Position numbers and translations under genes: made by a program
Shown here: piece after piece, positions 44,505 through 53,152 of the stretch
Numbering within the stretch: position 1 is the first letter of the stretch
Layout of the letters: each line of letters begins with the position of its first letter
Source: VRUE01 sp963697695
GTDB taxonomy: Bacteria; Actinomycetota; Thermoleophilia; Solirubrobacterales; 70-9
DNA length: 64,000 nt
Direction: 5' to 3'
NCBI GenBank assembly: GCA_963697695.1
Contig: OY969094.1
Coordinates: 186,001-250,000 of the forward strand
The notes under the pieces: model-generated
What the model was told of the DNA's origin: nothing
The model's input: the letters and a program-made list of their open reading frames with translations, nothing else
The model's database searches: none

Positions 44505-45386
44505 TCAGGCGGCGTCGCGCTGCGCCGGTGCGGGGTGCTCCTCGGCGCTCGGCTCGCTGTGGGCGGCGCGCTCCTCGTAGGCCCGCCTGGCGCCGTGGTC
44601 GACCTCGAGCATCAGTTTGTCGATCTTCATCAGCCTGCCGATCGCCTCGCGGACGCCGCGCGGCAGCAGCGAGACGAACTTGAAGAGGGCGCCGTTGGCG
44701 CGCGGCACCCAAACGTCGAAGCGCGGTACTTCGAGCGCGTCGACGATCTCGTTGGCCACGTCCTCGGCCTCGACCGGTTTGACCAGCCGCTGCCCCACGC
44801 CGGCCGTGAGTTCGGTGTTGACCACGGTCGGCATCACGCAGGCGACCTCGACGCCGGTGTTGCGAAGCTCAGCGCGGATCGCCTCGCTGAGGCCGACGAC
44901 GGCGTGCTTCGTCGCCGAGTAGGTGGCGATGCCGGGAACACCGCCCTTGCCGGCCTGGGAGGCGATGTTGACGATGTGACCCGAACCCCGTGGCTGCATC
45001 CGCTCGATCGCCATCTGGCTGCCGGTGATGACGCCGTGCAGGTTGATGTCGATCTGGCGACGGACCGAGTCCTCGCTCTCCTCGACGAACGGCGTCACCG
45101 GCATGATCCCGGCGTTGTTGATCACGACGTCGATCGGTCCCAGCTGACGCTCGGCCTCGTCGAGGAAGGAGGCAAAGGAGGCGCGGTCGGTGACGTCGAG
45201 CGGCAGCGCAACCGTGCCGCCGCCCAGTCCCGCCGCCGTCTGCTCTGCCAGGGCGAGGTCGAGATCGCCGATCGCGACCCGGCAGCCCTTGCGCACCAGT
45301 GCCGTCGCGGTCGCCTTGCCGATCCCGCGGGCTCCCCCGGTGATCGCTACGACCTTGCCGCTCAGCGAACGTCGCTCCTTTGCCAT
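44505..45386 (-). CDS. Classical short-chain dehydrogenase/reductase
   Basis: The 293-residue SDR has TGGARGIGKATA (NAD(P) loop, residues ~16-27), NNAG, a catalytic Ser in NIASQAG and YSATK (Tyr-xxx-Lys). The C-terminal extension (about residues 250-293) is Ala/Glu-rich and charged. It lies 25 nt downstream of a thiolase gene on the same strand, so a beta-oxidation- or steroid/lipid-type pathway is plausible. The insertion sequence lies immediately downstream. Confidence 0.9.
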   Translation of the reverse strand: MAKERRSLSGKVVAITGGARGIGKATATALVRKGCRVAIGDLDLALAEQTAAGLGGGTVALPLDVTDRASFASFLDEAERQLGPIDVVINNAGIMPVTPFVEESEDSVRRQIDINLHGVITGSQMAIERMQPRGSGHIVNIASQAGKGGVPGIATYSATKHAVVGLSEAIRAELRNTGVEVACVMPTVVNTELTAGVGQRLVKPVEAEDVANEIVDALEVPRFDVWVPRANGALFKFVSLLPRGVREAIGRLMKIDKLMLEVDHGARRAYEERAAHSEPSAEEHPAPAQRDAA

Positions 45387-45411
45387 CGTGCCCTCCTCCT
45401 CCGGCTCCGCC

Positions 45412-46608
45412 TCAGGCGGCCGCCGGCTTGTAGACGGTGACCACGGCGGCGCCGCCGAGGCCGATGTTGTGCTGCAGGGCCACCTCGGCGCCGTCGACCT
45501 GGCGCTTGTCCGCCTGGCCGCGCAGCTGCCAGGTCAGCTCGGAGCACTGGGCGAGGCCGGTCGCACCAAGTGGGTGACCCTTGGAGATCAGCCCGCCAGA
45601 CGGGTTGACGACGACCTTGCCGCCATATGTGGTGGCCTCTTCCTCGACCAGCTTGTGGCCCTCGCCCTCGGCCGCGAAGCCGAGCGCTTCATAGGTGATC
45701 AGCTCGTTGGCGCTGAAGCAGTCGTGCAGCTCGCAGACATCGATTTCCTCGGCGGCCACTCCGGCCTCCTCGTAGGCCTCGTCCGCCGCCTGCTTCGACA
45801 TGTCGGCACCGACGATCTTCATGCAGTCGGTGTCCTCGGCGAAGGTCGAGGAGAGGTCGGTGACCATCGACTGGCCGGCGATCTCGATCGCCTGGTCCCA
45901 GAGGCCGTGCTCGTCGACGTAGCGCTCTGAGGCGACGATCGCGCAGGCCGAGCCGTCGGAGGTGGGCGAGCACTGCAGCTTGGTCAGCGGATCGTGGATC
46001 ATCTTCGCCGCCTTGATGTCCTCGATCGTGTACTCGTCCTGGAACTGGGCGTAGGGGTTGTTGACCGAGTGCTTGTGGTTCTTCCAGCCGATCCAGGCGT
46101 AGTGGTCGGGGTTCGACCCGTACTTCTCCATGTGGTCACGGCCGGCGTTGCCGAACATCTGCGGCGCCGGTGGCGACTGCTCGGGGTCGCGGATCTCGAA
46201 CATCCGCATCGCGTGCTTGTCAAGAGCGTTGGTGCGGTCGGTGTACTTGACGCCCAGCGAGCCCGGCTCCATCTTCTCGAAGCCGACCGCGAGCGCGCAG
46301 TCGGCAATGCCGCCCTTGACCGCCTGGCGGGCCAGGAAGAGTGCCGAGGAGCCGGTCGAGCAGTTGTTGTTGACGTTGACCACCGGGATCCCAGTGAGGC
46401 CGAGCTGGTAAAGCGCTCGCTGACCGTAGGTGGAATCGCCGTAGCAGTAGCCGGCATAGGCCTGCTCGACGTCCTCGTAGGGAACGCCCGCGTCGGCGAG
46501 CGCCTTCTCCCCCGCCTCCTTGGCCCAGTCCGGGTAGTCGCCCTCCTTGGTGCCGGGCTTCTCGAACTTGGTCATCCCAACCCCGATCACGAACGTGCGG
46601 TTGCTCAA
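45412..46608 (-). CDS. Thiolase-fold acetyl-CoA acetyltransferase / SCP-x-type lipid-transfer thiolase
   Basis: The 398-residue thiolase has the acylated Cys in NVNNNCSTGSSAL (about residue 83), the HDCFSANEL motif and the C-terminal GGLISKGHPLGATGLAQ with catalytic His. The sequence is of the SCP-x/lipid-transfer thiolase branch, which acts in beta-oxidation or sterol side-chain degradation, rather than a biosynthetic PhaA. The start is TTG 46608 with AGGAG upstream. It likely forms an operon with the following SDR. Confidence 0.88.
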   Translation of the reverse strand: MSNRTFVIGVGMTKFEKPGTKEGDYPDWAKEAGEKALADAGVPYEDVEQAYAGYCYGDSTYGQRALYQLGLTGIPVVNVNNNCSTGSSALFLARQAVKGGIADCALAVGFEKMEPGSLGVKYTDRTNALDKHAMRMFEIRDPEQSPPAPQMFGNAGRDHMEKYGSNPDHYAWIGWKNHKHSVNNPYAQFQDEYTIEDIKAAKMIHDPLTKLQCSPTSDGSACAIVASERYVDEHGLWDQAIEIAGQSMVTDLSSTFAEDTDCMKIVGADMSKQAADEAYEEAGVAAEEIDVCELHDCFSANELITYEALGFAAEGEGHKLVEEEATTYGGKVVVNPSGGLISKGHPLGATGLAQCSELTWQLRGQADKRQVDGAEVALQHNIGLGGAAVVTVYKPAAA

Positions 46609-46766
46609 AGTCTGCTCCTGTGGTCTCCCCCGCGCTGCCGCGGCGGTTTGGCTGCGTAGCCAGGAAATCTACCGCGTGTGGCGATCCAGCGCCGAATCAG
46701 GCGTCCGGCAGGATCTCTCCGGCTCTGGTAGATATTGATCTAGAAAGCTTGAGCAAAGGAGACGCC

Positions 46767-47384
46767 GTGAGTCGCAGAGCAACGAGCACCTTCCTTCTCG
46801 CCGCCCTTGCAGCCCTGGCTGTGAGCGCGACCCTCGCCGCCGGCGCAAGCGCCGCCCCTGCCTGGAAGTTCAACGGCAAATCCCTGGAAGGGAACGAAAC
46901 GGTCGTCGCCGGCCCCACCACGCTCAGCATGACCTTCGCGGGCCTGACGACCAAATGCGAAACCACCATCTCCATGACGATCTTCAACTCCTCGGGGACG
47001 GCCAAAGGCAATGTCACCGGAGTCAACTTCGCCAACTGCACCACCGGCACCGTCTGCCTGGTCGAATCGGCCGAAGCCGAACAACTTCCATGGCCCCTGC
47101 GCGGGGTCACCATCTCGGCCAAAAACTACGTCGTCATCGAAGGAGTCAGGGTGGGTGTGCTCTACGAAGGCGAAGAATGCGTCATCGGAGGCCTCCTGGT
47201 CAAAACCACGGGCACGGCCGGTGGCTTGTTCGACAACACCACGTCGAGCGCGACCTTCAACCCCGCCAGCTTCAAAGCAACAGGGACTGCGCTGAAAGCG
47301 CTGGGCACGCCGGTGGAATGGAATGGCGTCTTTCCCTTCAAAGCGACCGGATTCCACAGCGGGGAAGCGCTGACCCTCTCGTGA
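46767..47384 (+). CDS. Secreted four-cysteine protein, family B copy 1
   Basis: A 205-residue protein with a signal peptide (FLLAALAALAVSATLAAGASA) and a mature domain starting WKFNGKSLEGNETVVAG. It shares with the next two genes the pattern TKC, NCTTGTVC, LPWPL, EECVIGG and a final phrase of the form GFHSGEALTL. The GTG start has AAAGGAGA 4 nt upstream. The function is unknown; it resembles the expanded secreted proteins of Thermoleophilia known only as hypothetical. Lys and Glu codons are often AAA/GAA, unlike neighbours. Confidence 0.85.
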   Translation: MSRRATSTFLLAALAALAVSATLAAGASAAPAWKFNGKSLEGNETVVAGPTTLSMTFAGLTTKCETTISMTIFNSSGTAKGNVTGVNFANCTTGTVCLVESAEAEQLPWPLRGVTISAKNYVVIEGVRVGVLYEGEECVIGGLLVKTTGTAGGLFDNTTSSATFNPASFKATGTALKALGTPVEWNGVFPFKATGFHSGEALTLS

Positions 47385-48001
47385 AGCGCAAGGGAAACGT
47401 CTTCTTGGTGAGTGCGCTCGCGTCCTTGGCGTGCGGCGCAGTCCTCGCCGGCACCGTACACGCCTCTCCCGCCTGGTACTTCAACGGCGAAGAACTGGTT
47501 GGCTCGGAAACGGTCCTCGCCGGCGGAGTCAAAAGCAGCATGTCCGTCTTCGGCTTCGCGACCAAATGTGAAAGCTTCGACCTCGTCATGGCGATCTCGA
47601 ACTCGATGGGCACAGGGAAAGCCTCGGTCAACGAAGTGCCCATCTCCAACTGCACGACCAGCGACCCGACCTGCTCGGTCGAAGCCATTGAAGCGGAAGC
47701 ACTCCCATGGCCCGTGAATCTGGTCACGGTGGGTTCCACCCCTTACGTCGTGATCAAAAGCATCAAAATCACCGCCCTTTACACGGGTGCGCTATGCGTC
47801 CTGGACGAAACCTTCATCACGTTCACCGGCTCCGCCGGGGGGTCATACACCAACGCGATCGAAGTCCTCACATTCAGCCCAGCGACCTTCAAAACGACGG
47901 GCACAAAACTGTCGGCCCTCGGCAGCCAGGTCGACTGGAACGCTGTCTTCACGACGGAAGCGCTCGGATTCCACAAAGGAGAGGAACTGACGATCAAATG
48001 A
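47381..48001 (+). CDS. Secreted four-cysteine protein, family B copy 2
   Basis: A 206-residue paralogue of the preceding gene: signal peptide (VFLVSALASLACGAVLAGTVHA), then WYFNGEELVGSETVLAGG, TKC, NCTTSDPTC, LPWPVNLVTV, ALCVLDE, and GFHKGEELTIK at the end. Its GTG start overlaps the copy 1 stop (GTGA), so translation is coupled. Extra Cys in the signal peptide; four Cys in the mature part. Confidence 0.85.
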   Translation: MKRKGNVFLVSALASLACGAVLAGTVHASPAWYFNGEELVGSETVLAGGVKSSMSVFGFATKCESFDLVMAISNSMGTGKASVNEVPISNCTTSDPTCSVEAIEAEALPWPVNLVTVGSTPYVVIKSIKITALYTGALCVLDETFITFTGSAGGSYTNAIEVLTFSPATFKTTGTKLSALGSQVDWNAVFTTEALGFHKGEELTIK

Positions 48002-48612
48002 GGCTCAAGTCGATCAGTGTCCTGCTCTCGACCCTGCTCGTGGCCCTGGCATCGAGCGCGGTCCTTACCAGCTCCGCCCAGGCCGGCGCCTGGTACTTCA
48101 ACGAAGAAGCGCTGACCGGCAAAGAAACGGTCATCGACCACGCGACAACCGGCAGCTTCGTCATACCGGGACTGACGACCACATGCAAACCCTTCGTGCT
48201 CAAAATGACGGTCTTCAACAACGCCGGAACCGGCGAAGGGGAAATCACCCAGGTCCCGCTCAGCAACTGCTTCACGAACACTAAAGTCTGCACGGTCGAG
48301 TCGATCCAGGCGAACAAATTGCCCTGGCCCGTATCCCTGACGACGGTGAGCAAAGTCAACCACTACCCGATCATCAAAGGGGTCGAGTTCGACATCGTCT
48401 ATGAAGGCGAAGAATGCGTGCTGGGCGGAGTCCTGGTGACGCTCAAAGGCTCCGCTGGGGGCTTGATCGACAACCCGACCGAAAGCGTCACCTTCAACGC
48501 AGCGACCTTCGCAGCGACGGGCACCTCGCTGGGACCCTCAGTCGAATGGAACAGCACCTTCACCCTGCTGGCGACCGGGTCACGCATCGGCCAGTCGCTG
48601 AGCGTCAAATAG
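47998..48612 (+). CDS. Secreted four-cysteine protein, family B copy 3
   Basis: A 204-residue paralogue: signal peptide (ISVLLSTLLVALASSAVLTSSAQA), WYFNEEALTGKETVIDH, TTC, NCFTNTKVC, LPWPVSLTTV, EECVLGG, and a C-terminal SRIGQSLSVK. The ATG overlaps the copy 2 stop (ATGA). The three genes are therefore a tandem, translationally linked set. The coding end is convergent with family A copy 2 after about 100 nt, in which I see no clear terminator. Confidence 0.85.
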   Translation: MRLKSISVLLSTLLVALASSAVLTSSAQAGAWYFNEEALTGKETVIDHATTGSFVIPGLTTTCKPFVLKMTVFNNAGTGEGEITQVPLSNCFTNTKVCTVESIQANKLPWPVSLTTVSKVNHYPIIKGVEFDIVYEGEECVLGGVLVTLKGSAGGLIDNPTESVTFNAATFAATGTSLGPSVEWNSTFTLLATGSRIGQSLSVK

Positions 48613-48715
48613 GGCCCTTCCCTCAGAACTCCAGCATCAGCCAGCACGCAGTTCAACTGGCATGGACCGCCCAACAAGTAGACGGCCCATGCCCAATAGA
48701 GCTTTTACCTTGGAC

Positions 48716-49411
48716 TTAGATTAATGCATTCCAATTACTGCCAACTAACCCAAAAGTTGTCAGAAATACTTCTGCCTCACCATGAAGGAACGCTTCATTG
48801 AGCCCATATCTAAGTGTATCGCCGAATAAGGCCTGTGCAGAGGCAGGCCTTATCAGCTGTTTGACCCTTGGAGTTTTGCAATCCGCTTCTACTAACGCAC
48901 CGGTATAGCATTCGAATACAATTGAACCACTTATTGCTGGTAATACCGGTAGTTGTGTACATAATTCTTCGTTGTAGTGAATGACTGTCAGATTAGCTCC
49001 AGCTGTTAACGATTCCGCTAATAGATAAACTTTGGAATTGTGTAATAGCGGTTTTATTTTGGCTGCAATTGGTAAAATTTCAGGCTGACATTCTCGGCTA
49101 TCTTTACCTTTAATTTTAGTGCTACAGCCTGTGAATTGCAGTTTTGCATGTGCTGTATTGTTAAGGAGAAGGGTGCCTTCTGTGACCGTAAAGCCAGTAC
49201 AGTGAATTACTACGCTTTGCGCTGGTACTAAGAATAACATTGTAGTTCCAGCCACAAGATTGCCTGACACGGTCTCGGTGGTTTTGATTTCTAATCCATT
49301 CTTGTAGTCCCATGTGGTAGCCATTGAACCCGCTGTCATGGCAACCATTGATCCCAGCAGCATCATCAGTGACAAACATGTGCTCCTGAGAAGGAGATTT
49401 GCGCAGGACAT
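48716..49411 (-). CDS. Secreted six-cysteine protein, family A copy 2
   Basis: A 231-residue protein with a signal peptide (LSLMMLLGSMVAMTAGSMA) and the family pattern: WDYKNG, VIHC, TGCST, CQPEILPIA, LLHNSKVYLLAES, ELCTQLP, VFEC, ADC, and terminal NWNALI. The core of the gene is extremely AT-rich for this genome (17 of 60 G/C at 49021-49080) while the signal-peptide DNA is 30 of 60 at 49321-49380. ATG 49411 is used, downstream of a GGGAGGGG and the CCGTAAC motif. It is convergent with family B. Confidence 0.85.
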   Translation of the reverse strand: MSCANLLLRSTCLSLMMLLGSMVAMTAGSMATTWDYKNGLEIKTTETVSGNLVAGTTMLFLVPAQSVVIHCTGFTVTEGTLLLNNTAHAKLQFTGCSTKIKGKDSRECQPEILPIAAKIKPLLHNSKVYLLAESLTAGANLTVIHYNEELCTQLPVLPAISGSIVFECYTGALVEADCKTPRVKQLIRPASAQALFGDTLRYGLNEAFLHGEAEVFLTTFGLVGSNWNALI

Positions 49412-49426
49412 TCGACCCCTCCCTAG

Positions 49427-49441
49427 ATTTAAGTTACGGTT
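49427..49441 (-). promoter_or_regulatory. CCGTAAC leader motif of family A copy 2
   Basis: On the - strand the motif reads AACCGTAACTTAAAT, 15 nt before the ATG, with GGGAGGGG between. Further upstream (49474-49490) is the dyad TTGAC/GTCAA. The rest of the 49412-49604 gap is AT-rich and shows no other feature I can support. Confidence 0.55.
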
Positions 49442-49604
49442 ATTCTGCCTTTTGCCGTATAAGAGTCCTTCCTTTGACAAAAGAGGTCAAGTTTTTACCC
49501 CTTAGGTTTTCTAACCCCTGTGAGCCTAAGGCCTCCATGAATCAAGCTGTCAGGGCAGTGATATTCGACTGAGAAAACAGTGCCCCAGCGCGAGCGGATC
49601 GACG

Positions 49605-50684
49605 CTATATCGATGGAGTGGAGCACTTTTCTGGGTTGGACCAAAGCAGGAACGCAGCACCGGCGATCGCTATTCCGATCGCGGTCCCGAGCGCTCGCTC
49701 GTCGGCGGCCCGCAGCGCCGGCTCGCCGATCGAGTCGGCGAGCAGAACCGCGTAGGTCGTTATCGCAGCGGTGAAGAGCGCGTACTGGACTGTCAGTAGG
49801 CCGTAGGCGAAGGCGGTGGCCACGGTCAGCGCCAGAGCGATGGCGATCTCGTCGCCGCGCAGCCACTCGGCCAGCGCTGTGGCGAAAACGAGACCGAGCG
49901 CCGTTCCAACTGCACGCAGGATCAACCGGTGGAAGGTCTCGTCCTCCTCGGGGCGGAGGACGAAGAGGATCGTCAGTGGGATCCAGAAGCCGTGTTCGCT
50001 CATCCCGATCAGCCAGTAGGTGGCCACGCCGGCGGCCAGCGCCGCACCGAAGCGCAGCGCGTGTCGGAAGCTGGCCGATTTGAGGGTCAGGTTGGACCGG
50101 AAGGCGTCGCGTGCAGCCGCGGCGCTCCAAGCCTCCGCTCCCCCCTCCTCTTCGCGATCCCCGGCCGCCCAGACGATGAGCGAGAAGGCGGCCTGCAGGA
50201 GCCCGCCCGCAGTGGCAAGGAGGAACGCCGGCAGGACGTCGCCGGAGTCGAGCGGCAGGTCCTGGGCGATCAGCAGCGACAGCGCCACCGAGAGGCCGAA
50301 GATCGCGAAGCGCAGCGAGACGGAGAAGCAGTAGCCGGCAGCGGCGCCAACCACGGCCATCGTTGCCACGGCCAGAACCGCAGAGGAGCCGGTGAGGATG
50401 CCGAGGGCAGCGGCGACTCCGATCAGCGGCGCAACCGCTGCCTGCCAGGCGGCCCTGGTCCGTGCGGGAGCGTCCATACCGGGAAACCCGGCCAGCAGCG
50501 CGCCGGTGCCGATCGCCCCTTTCGTGGGGCTGTCCAAGCCGAGCTCGAGCAGGAGCGCGACCCCCACCGGCACCGCCACCAAGGCGCCACGGCGCAGCGC
50601 CGGTCCGGGTTCGCTGGGACCTATCGCGAAGAGCGGCGAGGCCCGCAAGCGGCGTGCCGTTCCTCCTGCGTCGAACAGTTCCAT
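49605..50684 (-). CDS. FUSC-family (aromatic-acid-exporter-like) membrane protein
   Basis: The 359-residue polytopic membrane protein has two groups of TM helices: N-terminal (about residues 30-160: GALVAVPVGVALLLELGL, AAVAPLIGVAAALGILTG, AVLAVATMAVVGAAAGYCF, LLIAQDLPLDSGDVLPAFLLATAGGL) and C-terminal FUSC_2-like (ALRFGAALAAGVATYWLIG, HGFWIPLTILFVLRP, GLVFATALAEWL). This fits fusaric-acid-resistance-like exporters. The ATG at 50684 follows CCGGCTTCGAGGGGAAAC-like sequence; the upstream frame extension is antisense to ccdA and rejected. The substrate is unknown. Confidence 0.8.
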   Translation of the reverse strand: MELFDAGGTARRLRASPLFAIGPSEPGPALRRGALVAVPVGVALLLELGLDSPTKGAIGTGALLAGFPGMDAPARTRAAWQAAVAPLIGVAAALGILTGSSAVLAVATMAVVGAAAGYCFSVSLRFAIFGLSVALSLLIAQDLPLDSGDVLPAFLLATAGGLLQAAFSLIVWAAGDREEEGGAEAWSAAAARDAFRSNLTLKSASFRHALRFGAALAAGVATYWLIGMSEHGFWIPLTILFVLRPEEDETFHRLILRAVGTALGLVFATALAEWLRGDEIAIALALTVATAFAYGLLTVQYALFTAAITTYAVLLADSIGEPALRAADERALGTAIGIAIAGAAFLLWSNPEKCSTPSI

Positions 50685-50732
50685 GGCGTCAGTTTCCCCT
50701 CGAAGCCGGATGCCGGGGATGCCGCCGCAGCG

Positions 50733-51530
50733 ATGATGAATGGTCGCCCCAAGTACCCTTGGGAGGTCGTGATCCTCGCTGCAGTCAGCACCGATCCCGC
50801 AGCCGGAGTGGGCATCTTCGCCGCGCTTGCAGCGGGCGTCGTCTCCTTCCTCTCCCCCTGCGTGCTGCCACTCGTCCCCGGCTACCTCTCCGCGGTCAGC
50901 GGCGTTTCCGCAGCGGAGCTCGACAGCGCCGGCTGGCGCCGCATCCTCGGCCCCAGCTTGCTCTTCGTCGCCAGCTTCTCGACCATCTTCATCCTCCTCG
51001 GCCTCACCGCGACGGGCCTCGGGTCCACCTTGCACGAGCACGAGCAGCTTCTCACCAAGATCTCCGGAGCGCTGATCGTCGCCATGGGCGTCCTCTTCGT
51101 CGCCTCGCTCTTCGTCGTCCGCCTCAACCGCGAGTGGCACGTCGATGCCCTGATGGAACGGGCCGGCAAGGGCGGTCCGCTCGTCGCCGGTGCCGCCTTC
51201 GCGATCGCCTGGACTCCCTGCATCGGCCCCACGCTTGGCGCCATCCTCTCGGCTGCCTCGCTCTCGGACTCCGCCGGCCGCGGCGCCTTCCTGCTCGCGG
51301 TCTACTCAGCCGGCCTTGCGATCCCGTTCCTGCTCACCGCCGTCGCCTTCTCCCGAGCCACCACCGCATTCGCCGTAGTCAAGCGCCACTACCAGGCGAT
51401 CGTCGCCACCGGCGGCCTGATCCTGATCGCAATGGGCATCCTGATCTGGACCAACCAGCTGACCCAGCTCAACGCCGAAGCGCAGAGCTGGCTCAGCGGC
51501 CTCGGCCTGGACTTCTGGAACTCCGTTTGA
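50733..51530 (+). CDS. ccdA: CcdA-type cytochrome c biogenesis / thiol-transporting membrane protein
   Basis: The 265-residue membrane protein has six TM helices and the family motifs SPCVLPLVPGYLS (about residues 45-57) and AWTPCIGPTLGAIL, each carrying one of the two conserved cysteines. It transfers electrons across the membrane to extracytoplasmic thioredoxins (cytochrome c maturation or disulfide reduction). ATG 50733 or 50736 is taken; a later start is possible. Divergent from the FUSC gene. Confidence 0.9.
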   Translation: MMNGRPKYPWEVVILAAVSTDPAAGVGIFAALAAGVVSFLSPCVLPLVPGYLSAVSGVSAAELDSAGWRRILGPSLLFVASFSTIFILLGLTATGLGSTLHEHEQLLTKISGALIVAMGVLFVASLFVVRLNREWHVDALMERAGKGGPLVAGAAFAIAWTPCIGPTLGAILSAASLSDSAGRGAFLLAVYSAGLAIPFLLTAVAFSRATTAFAVVKRHYQAIVATGGLILIAMGILIWTNQLTQLNAEAQSWLSGLGLDFWNSV

Positions 51531-51531
51531 C

Positions 51532-51564
51532 GACGCTGGGCGCTCCGCTCGGGCGTCCAGCGTC
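51532..51564 (+). terminator. Stem-loop after ccdA
   Basis: GACGCTGG (51532-51539) pairs with CCAGCGTC (51557-51564) directly after the ccdA stop, with additional GCGC/GGCGT pairing inside. It lies between the convergent ends of ccdA and family A copy 3. No T-tract. Confidence 0.6.
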
Positions 51565-51596
51565 TCGTTATCGACAGTGCAGCTCGGCGCGTCGAT

Positions 51597-52292
51597 CTAG
51601 ACCACACCGCTCCATTTGCATCCCGCTTTTCCGCCAGTCAGAAACAGCGACCCCGTGCCTTCCAGTGTCATAGGGTTTATTCCGAAGGAAAGTTTGTCTC
51701 CTTCGAATAACGCTGCCGGTGCTGGCCTGATCCTACGTTTCACGATTTCTTCATTGCAGTTTCCAGACGCCCCGCCTTCGGTTAGGCATTCGAAAACGAC
51801 AGAGCCTGTGGCTTTATTTTCCGATGGCAGGGCACACGTTTCTTCGTTGAATTTGATAGTCCCAAAGGGGTTATATTCACCTTTGGCGTTTTTGGATGGG
51901 GCAAATAAAAGGTAGTTTCTCCCTGAATGTAATATGAGAAACTTGTTGCCTTTCATAGATATTGGTTCCGCCGGTTTACACCCAGGAGAAGTTACTTCTT
52001 TTTGTAAAGTTTGACATTGGGTATATAACTCATTTTCATCAGTCCAGCCGTTCGGTAATGCAACGGCTTCATCAATTGTCTTCACTTTGCAGTGAACAAG
52101 GACGAACTGTGGAGGCACCCTGAATAAATATTCAGTAATGGCTTCGCCGTTGAACGATTCGCTGGCCGGTGCTTTCGCCCCTAAGATCCTCAATTCCTGA
52201 CCCCACGCCCCACTGGTCGTGAGCGCCATCAGGCTGAGCAGCCCTATTGCGCTGAGAATGAGGGCTTTCAGAACATGCCTCTCTTGGCTCAT
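51597..52292 (-). CDS. Secreted six-cysteine protein, family A copy 3
   Basis: A 231-residue protein with a signal peptide (ALILSAIGLLSLMALTTSGAWG) and the family pattern: ELRILGAK, LVHC, TQCQT, GCKPAEPIS, ILHSGRNYLLF, KFNEETCALP, VFEC, GNC, and terminal CKWSGVV. G/C is 39 of 60 in the signal-peptide DNA (52201-52260) but 20 of 60 in the core (51901-51960), a sharp change within one gene. It is the closest relative of copy 1 (same ELRILGAK/EVKVLGAK and GCKWSG ends). Confidence 0.85.
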   Translation of the reverse strand: MSQERHVLKALILSAIGLLSLMALTTSGAWGQELRILGAKAPASESFNGEAITEYLFRVPPQFVLVHCKVKTIDEAVALPNGWTDENELYTQCQTLQKEVTSPGCKPAEPISMKGNKFLILHSGRNYLLFAPSKNAKGEYNPFGTIKFNEETCALPSENKATGSVVFECLTEGGASGNCNEEIVKRRIRPAPAALFEGDKLSFGINPMTLEGTGSLFLTGGKAGCKWSGVV

Positions 52293-52306
52293 GTTCGATC
52301 CTCTCT

Positions 52307-52320
52307 ATTGAGTTACGGTT
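52307..52320 (-). promoter_or_regulatory. CCGTAAC leader motif of family A copy 3
   Basis: On the - strand it reads AACCGTAACTCAAT, 14 nt before the ATG with GAGAGGA between. Near-identical to the motif of copy 4. Confidence 0.6.
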
Positions 52321-52383
52321 TGACGGAGGGGAACCGAGAAGCCCCCTCCCCTTACAAAGCATAGGCAGCAGAGCCTTGGTTGA

Positions 52384-52401
52384 GTGAGACCGCTGTCTCA
52401 C
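52384..52401. terminator. Small perfect hairpin downstream of the 52424 gene
   Basis: GTGAGAC (52384-52390) pairs with GTCTCAC (52395-52401), loop CGCT. It is downstream of the - strand gene ending at 52424 and upstream of family A copy 3, and could be a terminator. No T-tract. Confidence 0.45.
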
Positions 52402-52423
52402 GGAGAACTGCCTGGGCGCAGAC

Positions 52424-52702
52424 TCAGTTACTAACCGGGGAGGCCGTCTGCACTTCTTGGCCGATGGCCTCGACCTCCTCGAGCCCCCCGTCGTCAAGGT
52501 CGCGGGAGCAGACGATGCGGAAGCGGCCGGTGCCGATCTCGGCATCGGGGACGACCGGCAGGCCGCGGATGTGGTCCCAGCCGAGGCGCTCGACCTCGAA
52601 CGGGTTCATCCGCACCTTGGCCGCCGGGAAGGGGCAGTTCGAGTTGTGCTGGTCGATCGCCTTCGAGATCGCCTCGAGATTCTTCGCCTCGGGGGAAGCC
52701 AT
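52424..52702 (-). CDS. Conserved-looking small cytoplasmic protein, unknown function
   Basis: A 92-residue protein (start MASPEAKNLEAISKAIDQHNSNCPFPAAKVRMNPFEVERLGWD) without TM or signal peptide. The genome-typical GC-rich codon pattern and an ATG start support a real gene. The C-terminal half is acidic (DLDDGGLEEVEAIGQEV). I do not recognise the family. Divergent from the nitroreductase-fold gene at 52745. Confidence 0.65.
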   Translation of the reverse strand: MASPEAKNLEAISKAIDQHNSNCPFPAAKVRMNPFEVERLGWDHIRGLPVVPDAEIGTGRFRIVCSRDLDDGGLEEVEAIGQEVQTASPVSN

Positions 52703-52744
52703 GGCTGAAGTCTAGGAGGCCGGGGCAGGCCTACCCTGTGACCG

Positions 52745-53143
52745 ATGCGCAAACGGGAGTGGATTCGCCACCGGATCGCGAGAGTCGTTTGGCGCCTGTT
52801 CAATCCGGTTGCCCGTTCGCTGGCCGGGATCGCCCCGTGGTGGGTCGTGCTGGAGACGACCGGTCGTCGCAGCGGCAAGCCGAGGCAGGTGCCCCTGGCT
52901 CGGGGACCGCAGGACGGAAAGACCGTCTGGCTGATCTCCGTCCATGGTGAGCGCGCCGGCTTCGCGCGCAACATCGCGGCGGACCCGAACGTCAGGCTCA
53001 AGCTGCGCGGTCGCTGGCACCCAGGCAAGGCGGAACTCGTCCCGATCGACCCGTCGACCCTGCAGCGCTTCAGCACCTACGCACGAATGGGGCCGAGAAC
53101 GTTCGGAATCGAGCCGAAGCTGGTGCGCGTGGAGCTCGATTAA
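52745..53143 (+). CDS. Deazaflavin (F420)-dependent nitroreductase-family protein
   Basis: The 132-residue protein has the DDN-family pattern: TTGRRSGKPRQVPLARGPQDGKTVWLIS, then GFARNIAADPNVRLKLRGRWHPG. Such split-barrel proteins bind F420 or related flavins and reduce diverse substrates. The N-terminal ~25 residues are basic and partly hydrophobic (IARVVWRLFNPVARSLAG), possibly a membrane-contact helix. Convergent with the PadR gene. Confidence 0.85.
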   Translation: MRKREWIRHRIARVVWRLFNPVARSLAGIAPWWVVLETTGRRSGKPRQVPLARGPQDGKTVWLISVHGERAGFARNIAADPNVRLKLRGRWHPGKAELVPIDPSTLQRFSTYARMGPRTFGIEPKLVRVELD

Positions 53144-53152
53144 GCCGGCCGC

